Assembly (NCBI GenBank): GCA_013696905.1
Contig: JACCXP010000279.1
Location: forward strand, 1 to 6,247
DNA length: 6,247 nucleotides
DNA from: Thermoleophilaceae bacterium
GTDB lineage: Bacteria; Actinomycetota; Thermoleophilia; Solirubrobacterales; Thermoleophilaceae
Direction of reading: 5' to 3'
Part shown: piece by piece, positions 1 through 5,335 of the stretch
How positions within the stretch are numbered: the stretch's first letter is position 1
Layout of the letters: each line of letters starts with the position of its first letter
Notes under the pieces: generated by a model
The model's input: the letters and a program-made list of their open reading frames with translations, nothing else
Databases searched by the model: none
Told to the model about the DNA's origin: nothing
Position numbers and translations under genes: made by a program

Positions 1-290
1 GTGACGTCCGCGTTGGCGTGCCCCTGGCCCCCGGCCTCCCTGGCCTTGACGCGCAGCACGGCGCGATGCGCTTCGGGATCCTGCTCGACGACCTCCACGG
101 TGCCGAGCATCTTCATCGACATCGCCCCCATCTTCATGACTATCTGGGCCTTGACCGAGTCAGGCCCCGTGGTCTCGAGCACGCTGCCGCCCTCGACCGC
201 AGGCACCACGCGCTCGAGGTCGGTGATCGCCGCGAAGCTGTCGTCGAGCGACTTCGTCGTCGAGAAGGAATGATCCAGTTCAGTGGCCAT
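1..290 (-). CDS. coxG: CoxG, SRPBCC-family CO dehydrogenase accessory protein (3' end cut by window edge)
   Basis: Minus-strand reading frame that starts with ATG at 290-288 and stays open through the left edge, giving about 96 residues. It begins MATELDHSFSTTKSLDDSFA, followed by a phase of the type LERVVPAVEGG, then KMGAMSMKMLGTVEV and a glycine-rich GGQGHANADV. This is the pattern of CoxG/SRPBCC proteins: an N-terminal strand, a 'conflict with bilayer' helix region, then K.G.....G.V.. and a G-G-x-G-x-A strand. The usual length is 150-200 residues, so roughly the C-terminal half is missing, including any membrane-contact tail. CoxG is known to link CO dehydrogenase to the membrane, and in mycobacteria it handles menaquinone for the enzyme. 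A good Shine-Dalgarno lies 9 nt upstream. The gene lies on the same strand as the cox operon but is separated from it by the opposing YceI gene, so it may have its own promoter. Family assignment is confident from sequence pattern plus context. Confidence 0.85.
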   Translation of the reverse strand, partial: MATELDHSFSTTKSLDDSFAAITDLERVVPAVEGGSVLETTGPDSVKAQIVMKMGAMSMKMLGTVEVVEQDPEAHRAVLRVKAREAGGQGHANADV

Positions 291-299
291 ACGGTCTGT

Positions 300-307
300 C
301 TCCTTTT
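300..307 (-). promoter_or_regulatory. Ribosome binding site of coxG
   Basis: Read on the minus strand, this is AAAAGGAG, 9 nt before the ATG at 290. It is one of the two clear Shine-Dalgarno sequences in the window and fixes the coxG start. Its presence after a gap, rather than inside an upstream coding region, fits coxG being independently translated. Confidence 0.75.
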
Positions 308-312
308 CGTCG

Positions 313-333
313 GCGCCGATATATGCTCGGCGC
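313..333. promoter_or_regulatory. Inverted repeat with AT-rich core between coxG and YceI (candidate promoter/operator)
   Basis: A perfect 7-bp inverted repeat, GCGCCGA (313-319) and TCGGCGC (327-333), flanks a 7-nt core TATATGC. It lies in the short gap between two divergent starts (coxG ATG at 290 and YceI GTG at 334). On the plus strand TATGCT (322-327) fits the actinobacterial -10 pattern TAnnnT. A transcript starting 7 nt later would begin at the YceI GTG itself. On the minus strand the same core offers a poorer -10 (TATATC). No convincing -35 is visible on either strand. The site could be an operator for a dimeric regulator, a shared promoter, or a chance palindrome. Confidence 0.4.
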
Positions 334-873
334 GTGTCGATACGGGCAGGCACGCACCGGCTCGGACCCGACAAGGCAACCCTCTCCGTGCGGACGGGGC
401 GCACCGGCGCGGCGGCGAAGGCGGGGCACGACCTCGTGATGCACGTGACCTCGTGGCAGGCGACGCTCGAGGCCGGAGACGACCTCGACACGGCGAGCAT
501 CGAGCTCACCGCCGATGCCACATCGCTGCGCGTGCACAAGGGCACGGGCGGGATGCAGGCGCTCGGCGACGAGGACAAGTCGGGCATCCACCAGACGATC
601 GACGACGAGGTCCTCAAGCGCCAGGACATCAGGTTTCGCTCGACCGGGGCGCGCAGCGAGGCAGGCGGCAGCCGGATCAGGGTGGAGGGCGACCTGACGC
701 TCGTGGGCAGGACCCAGCCGATCGCGTTCGATCTCGCGATCGGTGAGGACGACACGGTCAGCGCCACCGCCGTCGTCAAGCAGACCTCCTGGGGCATGAA
801 GCCCTACTCGGCCCTGTTCGGGGCGCTCAAGGTCGCCGACGAGGTGGAGGTTGTGCTCGACGGTCACCTGTAG
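334..873 (+). CDS. YceI-family (lipocalin-like, isoprenoid/lipid-binding) protein
   Basis: The protein has 179 residues from the GTG at 334. It opens with GTHRLGPDKATLSVRTGRTG, then KAGHDLVMHVTSWQATLE, DDEVLKRQDIRF, RVEGDLTLVGRTQPIAFD and a closing KQTSWGMKPYSALFGALKVADEVEV. These are the alternating strands and the 'L.L.G.T.P..F' and 'dFGi.py...lg.l.v.d.V.v' motifs of YceI proteins. No signal peptide is visible, so this version is probably cytoplasmic. YceI proteins form a hollow barrel, and characterised members bind long isoprenoids. An upstream in-frame GTG at 283 would overlap the coxG start by 8 nt and add a non-conserved leader, so I prefer 334. No Shine-Dalgarno precedes 334, and the -10-like TATGCT ends 6 nt before it, suggesting a leaderless transcript. 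It is the only plus-strand gene and ends 3 nt from the stop of the opposing gene. A lipid-carrier role next to CoxG is inference. Confidence 0.85.
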   Translation: MSIRAGTHRLGPDKATLSVRTGRTGAAAKAGHDLVMHVTSWQATLEAGDDLDTASIELTADATSLRVHKGTGGMQALGDEDKSGIHQTIDDEVLKRQDIRFRSTGARSEAGGSRIRVEGDLTLVGRTQPIAFDLAIGEDDTVSATAVVKQTSWGMKPYSALFGALKVADEVEVVLDGHL

Positions 874-876
874 GAC

Positions 877-1338
877 TCAGTCGCGGTAGACGGTCTGCGC
901 GTCGAGTCCTCCCTCGACACCCGGCGGCAGGGCGCCGGTGCCGTGCGCGTAGAGGGCGATGTCCTCGACCGTCTTGACCTGTGCCGGATCGCCGCCGTCG
1001 CCGGCCACCCAGGCGCCGTTCGCCCACGTCAGCGTCTCCGGCGAGGCGTCGAGCGCCGCGCCGGCGAGCAGTCGCGCCTTGCCGCGGATCTTCTCGCCGG
1101 CGCTTGAGATCGCGCCCGAGATCCCCTCAGACGGGCTGGTGTTGAAGCCGTGACCGACGCCGAAGCGAGCGGTGTCGGCGGGAATGACCTTTACGTCGAG
1201 CGCCGGAACGCCGAGCTCCTTGGCGACGAGCGCCGCGTACCGGGGCTCATTCCCGTCGGAGTCGATGGTCAGGCTGAGCACCATCTTGCCGGTCGGGTGC
1301 ACGCGCAGAAAGACTGCCCGGTAAGCCTCGTCAGCCAC
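877..1338 (-). CDS. Stand-alone CoxL-like subdomain protein (molybdopterin-binding subunit homologue lacking cofactor motifs)
   Basis: This 153-residue protein starts with GTG at 1338. Residues 10-153 align along their whole length with the part of CoxL encoded at about 5810-6243 in this window, with roughly a third identity by eye. Both begin LRVHP(T/S)GK and continue through VA(K/E)ELG, DV.V, K.R.KARL.A, L.W..G.WV and EDIA, and both reach EGGLDAQ..Y. The mini-protein stops just after that motif, where CoxL goes on to YDPPN. The cofactor-binding QGQGHE of CoxL is replaced by SDGNEP, and GTYGSRSTP by FNTSPSEG, so it should not bind the molybdenum cofactor or be catalytic. The frame is intact, coding-like and preceded by a very strong Shine-Dalgarno, which argues against a dead fragment. 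It overlaps the small zinc-finger gene by 1 nt. It may be an assembly factor or scaffold for CoxL, or a diverging remnant. I know of no assigned function. Confidence 0.75.
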   Translation of the reverse strand: MADEAYRAVFLRVHPTGKMVLSLTIDSDGNEPRYAALVAKELGVPALDVKVIPADTARFGVGHGFNTSPSEGISGAISSAGEKIRGKARLLAGAALDASPETLTWANGAWVAGDGGDPAQVKTVEDIALYAHGTGALPPGVEGGLDAQTVYRD

Positions 1339-1517
1339 TACTGGTCCTCCTCCTGGTCACTCTTCGTCGCGGACGCGAGGCGCTCGCGCTCCTTGTGGGT
1401 GCTGAGCGCATTGTGCCCTTCCAAGTCACAGAAGGAGGCCCGCGGCCCGCCAAGCGGGTTCGGAGGCACGGCCGGTCGCTCGCATCCGGGGTAGATGCAC
1501 GTCTTATCGGCCGTCAT
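1338..1517 (-). CDS. Small putative zinc-finger protein (59 residues, Cx4C...Cx4H)
   Basis: A short frame runs from ATG at 1517-1515 to TAG at 1340-1338 and fills what would otherwise be a gap between coxE and the mini-gene. It begins MTADKTCIYPGCERPAVPP, then a Pro/Gly-rich turn, then SFCDLEGHNALSTHKERERL, and ends in an acidic SDQEEDQ. Cys7, Cys12, Cys30 and His35 form a Cx4C-x17-Cx4H pattern that could hold one zinc (or other) ion, followed by a charged helix. The start overlaps the coxE stop by 14 nt and the stop shares one base with the next GTG, as in the rest of the operon. The end-to-end fit and metal-ligand spacing support a real gene. No good Shine-Dalgarno is seen, so translation is probably coupled to coxE. 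The target is unknown; possibilities are nucleic-acid binding, a protein-protein adaptor in CO dehydrogenase assembly, or metal handling. I cannot name the family. Confidence 0.75.
   Translation of the reverse strand: MTADKTCIYPGCERPAVPPNPLGGPRASFCDLEGHNALSTHKERERLASATKSDQEEDQ
1346..1354 (-). promoter_or_regulatory. Strong ribosome binding site of the CoxL-like mini-gene
   Basis: Read on the minus strand, AGGAGGAGG lies 7 nt before the GTG at 1338, within the last codons of the upstream zinc-finger gene, where it also encodes a Glu-Glu-Asp stretch. It supports the GTG start and active translation of the 153-residue protein. Confidence 0.75.
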
Positions 1518-2913
1518 CGGTCAACCATCCCGGGGTTGTGTTGCCCCTGCTGGGGCCGTGGCCGCTCGGCATCGCGACCGAGCTGCCCGGCACCGGCGTG
1601 GCGCTTGCCCACGGCTCCTGCTCGTCGTCGAGCTCGGCGGCGGGCTGCGCGCCTGAGCCCGCCGCCGGCGCGTCCCGGCGGTCCCACGACGGCGCCCCGA
1701 TGGCGTCGGCGACCTCGCCGAGGGCGTGAAGGCTGTGGCCGCTCACGAGCGCGTCGCAGTGGGGCAGCGCGGCGACCATGCCCCCGGCGCGCACCGAGAA
1801 CTCGCTCGCACCGACGCGGGGATTTACCCACACGATCCTGTGGGCGAGCCGCGCGAGCCGCTCCATCTCGCGACCCACGACCATCGGGTCGCCGCGCTCC
1901 CAGCCGTCGGAGAGGATCACGACCACGGCGCCACGGGCCATCCCGCGGCGCCCGTGGCGGTCGTTGAACTCCTTCAGCGCGTCGCCGATCCGGGTTCCGC
2001 TCGACCAATCCGGCGCCGCGGCCGCGGCACGCTTGAGCGCCTGCTCGGGGTGGCGACCGGCCAGCGCTCGGGTCAGCCGGGTCAGCCGCGTAGCGAAGAC
2101 GAACGCCTCGGCATGCGGGCCGCTGCCGGCGGCGCAGGTCAGAAACTGCAGGTAGGCGCGGGCGTAGGGCTCCATCGACCCGGAGATGTCGCACAGCATC
2201 ACGAGCCGGCGGCGGGCGACGCGCCGGCGGCGGCGGGCGAGGCGAATCGGCTCGCCCGCTGTGCGCATGCCGGCCCGCAGGGTTCGCCGCATGTCGACGT
2301 GCTGGCCGCGACGCCCGCGCTCCCGGCGGCGCGTTCGCCGCAGCGGGGTGGCGAGCTCGAGGCGCGACATCAGCCGGTAGAGCTGCGCGAGCTCGTGGGG
2401 CTCGAGCGCATCGAAGCTCTTGCCGGCCAGCAGCTCCTCGTCGCTCGCCATCGCCAGCGGCACGTCGACCGCGACGCCATCCTCGTCCGCGTCGCCCTCG
2501 CGCGGCGGGGCCGGCGCAGCGTGAGCACGCGGATCGCGCTGCGCAGAGCCGCCGGGCGAGGTCCTGTGCTCGGACCTCGGCCGCTCGTCCGGCGGCGCCG
2601 GAGCGGTGCGTGCATCGTCTGAGTGCTCGCTCCCCTCCCGCGGGCGATCGCCGAAGATCGAGTCGAAGACCGCGTCGAAGGCCCTTGCGTGGGCCAGGTC
2701 TGAGACGAGCACCGAGCGGGCGGTGAAGTACAGCCGCCGGCGGGTGACCGGCCGCACGAGCGTGAGCGCGCGCGCGAGATCGGCCGGGCGCTCGGGCGTC
2801 ATCGGCACGCCGGCGTCGTGCAGGCGGCGGCTGAACGCCGCGGCGAGCGGCGGCAGGTCGAGCTGGATCGTCTCGAGCCCGAACGCCGGGTCGGACGCGG
2901 GGGCGTCAGCCAC
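1504..2913 (-). CDS. coxE: CoxE, VWA-domain protein for CO dehydrogenase maturation
   Basis: The protein has 469 residues from a GTG at 2913. The N-terminal region (about 15-88) has the CoxE opening pattern (LAAAFSRRLHDAGVPMTPER, then an arginine-containing helix and AVFDSIFGD). Residues about 90-150 are a charged, proline-rich linker. A basic stretch at 190-236 precedes the VWA domain. Its metal-ion-dependent adhesion site is complete: D242-x-S244-x-S246 (DISGS), T307 (SSGTRIGDAL) and D336 (ILSDGWERGD). The domain ends with IVWVNPR and MVAALPHCDALVSGHSLHAL. In Oligotropha, CoxE works with the ATPase CoxD, and genetic work there links CoxE to formation of the Mo-S-Cu centre, probably copper insertion. 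The start overlaps the coxD stop by 8 nt, and no strong Shine-Dalgarno is visible, so coupling is likely. The C-terminal ~60 residues are low-complexity and look disordered; CoxE is usually nearer 400 residues. Confidence 0.93.
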   Translation of the reverse strand: MADAPASDPAFGLETIQLDLPPLAAAFSRRLHDAGVPMTPERPADLARALTLVRPVTRRRLYFTARSVLVSDLAHARAFDAVFDSIFGDRPREGSEHSDDARTAPAPPDERPRSEHRTSPGGSAQRDPRAHAAPAPPREGDADEDGVAVDVPLAMASDEELLAGKSFDALEPHELAQLYRLMSRLELATPLRRTRRRERGRRGQHVDMRRTLRAGMRTAGEPIRLARRRRRVARRRLVMLCDISGSMEPYARAYLQFLTCAAGSGPHAEAFVFATRLTRLTRALAGRHPEQALKRAAAAAPDWSSGTRIGDALKEFNDRHGRRGMARGAVVVILSDGWERGDPMVVGREMERLARLAHRIVWVNPRVGASEFSVRAGGMVAALPHCDALVSGHSLHALGEVADAIGAPSWDRRDAPAAGSGAQPAAELDDEQEPWASATPVPGSSVAMPSGHGPSRGNTTPGWLTDDGR

Positions 2914-3829
2914 CGCCGTGCACGAGCTGCTCGAGGCCGGCCGCGCGGATCACCTCCTGGTCCTCGTCGTACTTGAGCACGGACCCGAGCGTCAGGTTCA
3001 CCGCCCTGGCGTCCAGGCGCTCTACCCCGAGCAGGCTCAGGGCGGCCAGCCAGTCGATCGCCTCGGCGATCCCCGGAGGCTTCTGCACGTCGCTGTCGCG
3101 CATGCGAGAGACCGCGTCCGCCACCTGGACCGCAAGCGTCTGGGAGGCGCCCTTGACCCGGCGGCGCACGATCTCGACCTCCCGCCGCGCGCTCGGGTAG
3201 TCGATCCAGTGGTACAGGCAGCGGCGCTTGACGGCGTCGTGGAGGTCGCGCGTCCGGTTGGAGGTCAGCACGATCACGGGGGGATGGGTCGCCGTGATCG
3301 CCCCCAGCTCCGGAATGGTCACGGTGGCCTCCGCCAGCAGCTCGAGCAGGAAAGCCTCGAAGTCGTCGTCGGCGCGATCGATCTCGTCGATCAGCAGCAC
3401 CGCGGGCCGGGGGCCGGGGTGCTCGAGCGCGCGCAGCAGCGGTCGGCGGATGAGATAGTCCGAGCCGAACAGATCCTCCTCGCGCAGGGTGGATCCGCTC
3501 GAGTCGGCGAGCCGGATGCTGAGGAGCTGGCGCGGGTAGTTCCACTCGTACAGGGCCTCCGCGGCGTCGATGCCCTCGTAGCACTGCAGGCGGATCAGCG
3601 GCGTGTCGAGCACGGCGGCAAGGGACCTGGCCGCCTCGGTCTTGCCGACGCCGGCCTCGCCTTCGAGCAGCAGCGGCTGGGGCAGGCGCAGGCTGAGGAA
3701 AATCGACGTCGCGAGGCCCTCGTCGACGAGGTAGTCGACGCCGGCGAGGCGCTGCGCCAGCGTCTCGACGTCGGGCACGAGCCGGCGGACCTCGCCGGCT
3801 GCCTCGCCCGTTACCTCCGGGGGGCTCAC
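2906..3829 (-). CDS. coxD: CoxD, MoxR-type AAA+ ATPase for CO dehydrogenase maturation
   Basis: The protein has 307 residues from a GTG at 3829. It shows an N-terminal helix region (DVETLAQRLAGVDYLVDEGL), a Walker A motif at residues 57-64 (GEAGVGKT), a Walker B motif at 144-149 (VLLIDE), a sensor-1 asparagine at about 191 (VLTSNRTRDL), an arginine-finger region near 202-203 (VKRRCLYHWIDYP) and the lid segment KPPGIAEAIDWLAAL, typical of CoxD. Family members are around 290-300 residues, so this is full length. CoxD is a membrane-associated chaperone-like ATPase that acts with CoxE; in Oligotropha it is needed for sulfuration of the molybdenum in apo-CO dehydrogenase. The start overlaps the nucleotidyltransferase stop in a GTGA arrangement (4 nt), and its stop overlaps the coxE GTG, so all three are likely co-translated. 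Family identity is certain; the substrate follows from context. Confidence 0.95.
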   Translation of the reverse strand: MSPPEVTGEAAGEVRRLVPDVETLAQRLAGVDYLVDEGLATSIFLSLRLPQPLLLEGEAGVGKTEAARSLAAVLDTPLIRLQCYEGIDAAEALYEWNYPRQLLSIRLADSSGSTLREEDLFGSDYLIRRPLLRALEHPGPRPAVLLIDEIDRADDDFEAFLLELLAEATVTIPELGAITATHPPVIVLTSNRTRDLHDAVKRRCLYHWIDYPSARREVEIVRRRVKGASQTLAVQVADAVSRMRDSDVQKPPGIAEAIDWLAALSLLGVERLDARAVNLTLGSVLKYDEDQEVIRAAGLEQLVHGGG

Positions 3830-4434
3830 GCGGCGGTTGTCAGGGCGCCGAGGACGGCCCGATAGTCCTCCGGCGTGTCGACGTCGAGCGGGATGCGACC
3901 GGCGACCTCGACCTCCGCCACCTCGCGCGCACGCTCGTCGAGCAGTCGCCAGACGCCTCTGTCCCCGTGCAGGTCGGCGAGGTCGCCGAACGTGCCGCGC
4001 GCGAACGCGATCGGGTGCCCGCGGCCGTCGTCGTAGCTGCAGACGGCCAGCGGCGCGCCGCCGCGGCCGTGGAGCAGCGCCGCCACCGTCCCCGCGGTCA
4101 CGCCCGGCTGGTCGCCGAGCATCAGCACGATCACGTCGCAGCGAGGGTCGACGATCCCGAGCGCCGCGACGATCGACGACGAGCAGCCCGCGCCGTAGGC
4201 GTCGTTGACGACCACATCGGCGCCCGTCAGGTCCACGCTCGCGCGAACCTCATCCGCGGCGCCTCCGATCGCCACGACCAGCTGGTCGAACGTGCAGCCG
4301 CGGGCGACGCCGACCACGTGGCCAAGCAGCGTGCCTTCCCCATAGGGGAGCAGCTGCTTGGGACGACCGAGGCGGCTCGAGCCACCGGCGCCGAGCACGA
4401 GCCCGGTGACGAACGAGTCAGTCCGTGGCGGCAT
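3826..4434 (-). CDS. MobA/MocA-like molybdenum cofactor nucleotidyltransferase
   Basis: The protein has 202 residues from ATG at 4434. It opens MPPRTDSFVTGLVLGAGGSS, followed by RLGRPKQLLPYG, the nucleotide-binding LxAGGxSxRxGxxK motif of MobA-like transferases. The metal-binding aspartate is D108 in LMLGDQPGVT, and DGRGHPIAF and IPLDVDTPEDY are further family signatures. Enzymes of the xanthine oxidase/CO dehydrogenase class use molybdopterin cytosine dinucleotide, so cytidylyltransferase (MocA-type) activity is the best guess. Specificity for CTP rather than GTP cannot be settled by eye. The frame stays open to 4524, but the upstream part is a shadow of the XdhC gene. The ATG at 4434 gives family-typical length and a 17-nt overlap with the XdhC stop. 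The stop overlaps coxD by 4 nt. Nucleotidyltransferases of this type are common in cox clusters between coxL and coxD. Confidence 0.9.
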   Translation of the reverse strand: MPPRTDSFVTGLVLGAGGSSRLGRPKQLLPYGEGTLLGHVVGVARGCTFDQLVVAIGGAADEVRASVDLTGADVVVNDAYGAGCSSSIVAALGIVDPRCDVIVLMLGDQPGVTAGTVAALLHGRGGAPLAVCSYDDGRGHPIAFARGTFGDLADLHGDRGVWRLLDERAREVAEVEVAGRIPLDVDTPEDYRAVLGALTTAA

Positions 4435-5335
4435 GCTCGCGCTGCTGCTCGAAGCTGGCCTTGCAGCCCTCGCCGCAGAAATAGACCTTCTCGTCGTCGT
4501 GGCCGGTCGACGGGGTGCTGTCAACGGCGGCGACCATCATCCCGCAGATCGGGTCGATCGCTGTCAGCGCCGAGCTGGAGCTCCGACCGCGACGTACCGC
4601 GACGATCTCGGCGAGGATCGAGAGCGCGATCTCGGCGGGGGTGCGCGCGCCGATGTCGATGCCGGCGGGCACGTCGATCAACTCGACGAGCTCCCTGGGC
4701 ACGCCCTCGCCGCGCAACTCGCCGATCACGCCCGCGCCGCGCCCGCGACTGGCGACGAGGCCGACGTAGGGCAGGCCCGACTCGAGGCCGCGGCGCAGCG
4801 CCCCGACCTCGTCGTGCCCGTGGGCGGCGACGACGAGCGCGAGGTCCTCGGGCCGGGGATCGACGGCGCCGCCGCCCACGCCAACGACGTCGAGCCCGAG
4901 CTCCGCACCGAGCCGCACGACCGCGCCCGCGATCGGCGTCTCGCCCACGACCAGGACGCGCGGCGCGGGAAGGACGGGCTCGAGGAAGATCTCGATCGCG
5001 CCGCCCGACAGGCACGGGTTCTGGACCGTCACGGCCCCGTCGACGCCTGCGGCCTCCTGGCCGGCCGGGTCCGGCTCGCCCGCTTCGCCGAACGGCAGGA
5101 TCCGCAGCAGCACGGCCTCGCCGCTCGCGAGAGCCCTCAGCGAGTACGCGCGCACGCTGTGCTCCGTGCAGGACCCGCCGATGAACCCCTCGATCGTGCC
5201 GTCGCCGAGCACGAGCGCCACGTTGCCGGCCTCGACGCTCGTGGGGGCCTGCGCGCGCACCACAGTCGCCGTCACGAACCCGACGTGGGTGGCGGCGAGC
5301 TCCTGGGCTCGCCGCGACAGGGCCGCGGTCATCAT
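4418..5335 (-). CDS. XdhC/CoxF-family maturation factor with C-terminal YHS metal-binding domain
   Basis: The protein has 305 residues from ATG at 5335; a second ATG follows at once at 5332. The first domain has FVTATVVRAQAPTSVEAGN, then GFIGGSCTEHSV with conserved Cys56, and NPCLSGGAIEIFLEP with Cys108, all typical of the XdhC/CoxI N-terminal domain. A Rossmann-like second domain follows (VLVVGETPIAGAVVRLGAEL, then AAHGHDE, YVGLVASR and PAGIDIGARTPAEIALSIL). Residues ~260-297 form a YHS domain: DPICGMMV, then VYFCGEGCKASF, with Cys264, Cys287 and Cys291 as likely metal ligands. XdhC proteins bind molybdenum cofactor and help sulfurate and insert it; CoxF has been linked to copper insertion in CO dehydrogenase. 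The start overlaps the coxL stop in an ATGATGA arrangement, so earlier in-frame starts (to 5518), which would lie inside coxL, are unlikely. It is best read as the CoxF equivalent, although CoxI is a related family member. Confidence 0.92.
   Translation of the reverse strand: MMTAALSRRAQELAATHVGFVTATVVRAQAPTSVEAGNVALVLGDGTIEGFIGGSCTEHSVRAYSLRALASGEAVLLRILPFGEAGEPDPAGQEAAGVDGAVTVQNPCLSGGAIEIFLEPVLPAPRVLVVGETPIAGAVVRLGAELGLDVVGVGGGAVDPRPEDLALVVAAHGHDEVGALRRGLESGLPYVGLVASRGRGAGVIGELRGEGVPRELVELIDVPAGIDIGARTPAEIALSILAEIVAVRRGRSSSSALTAIDPICGMMVAAVDSTPSTGHDDEKVYFCGEGCKASFEQQREHAATD

Noticed and set aside
19..31. Short string GTGCCCCTGGCCC shared with the coxL region near 6179
   Set aside because: Both copies encode the GQGH tetrapeptide on the minus strand (in CoxG and CoxL). 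The match reflects shared codons, not a repeat element.
283..333. Alternative GTG start for YceI at 283
   Set aside because: It would overlap the coxG start codon and add 17 residues without family similarity. The conserved YceI opening begins soon after 334.
901..918. Hairpin GTCGAG-tcctcc-CTCGAC shortly after the YceI stop, as a possible terminator
   Set aside because: The 6-bp stem has no following T-run on either strand and lies in codons for the EGGLDAQ motif shared with CoxL, so coding constraint explains it.
877..1338. Reading the CoxL-like mini-gene as a pseudogene fragment of coxL
   Set aside because: The frame is intact, uses a proper start with a strong Shine-Dalgarno, ends at a domain boundary, and is overlapped in operon style. 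A decaying fragment would not be expected to show all of these. Not fully excluded.
1726..2622. Plus-strand open frame of 298 codons opposite coxE
   Set aside because: It is antisense to the CoxE VWA domain; the translation shows no recognisable domain and has shadow-frame composition.
2606..3865. Long plus-strand open frame (419 codons) opposite coxD/coxE
   Set aside because: It lies antisense to two genes with clear Walker and MIDAS motifs; its translation is compositionally biased and matches no family. It is a G+C-rich shadow frame.
4435..4524. N-terminal extension of the nucleotidyltransferase to a start at 4524
   Set aside because: The 30 extra residues are low-complexity and come from the out-of-frame reading of the YHS-coding region. 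The ATG at 4434 gives the family's usual length.
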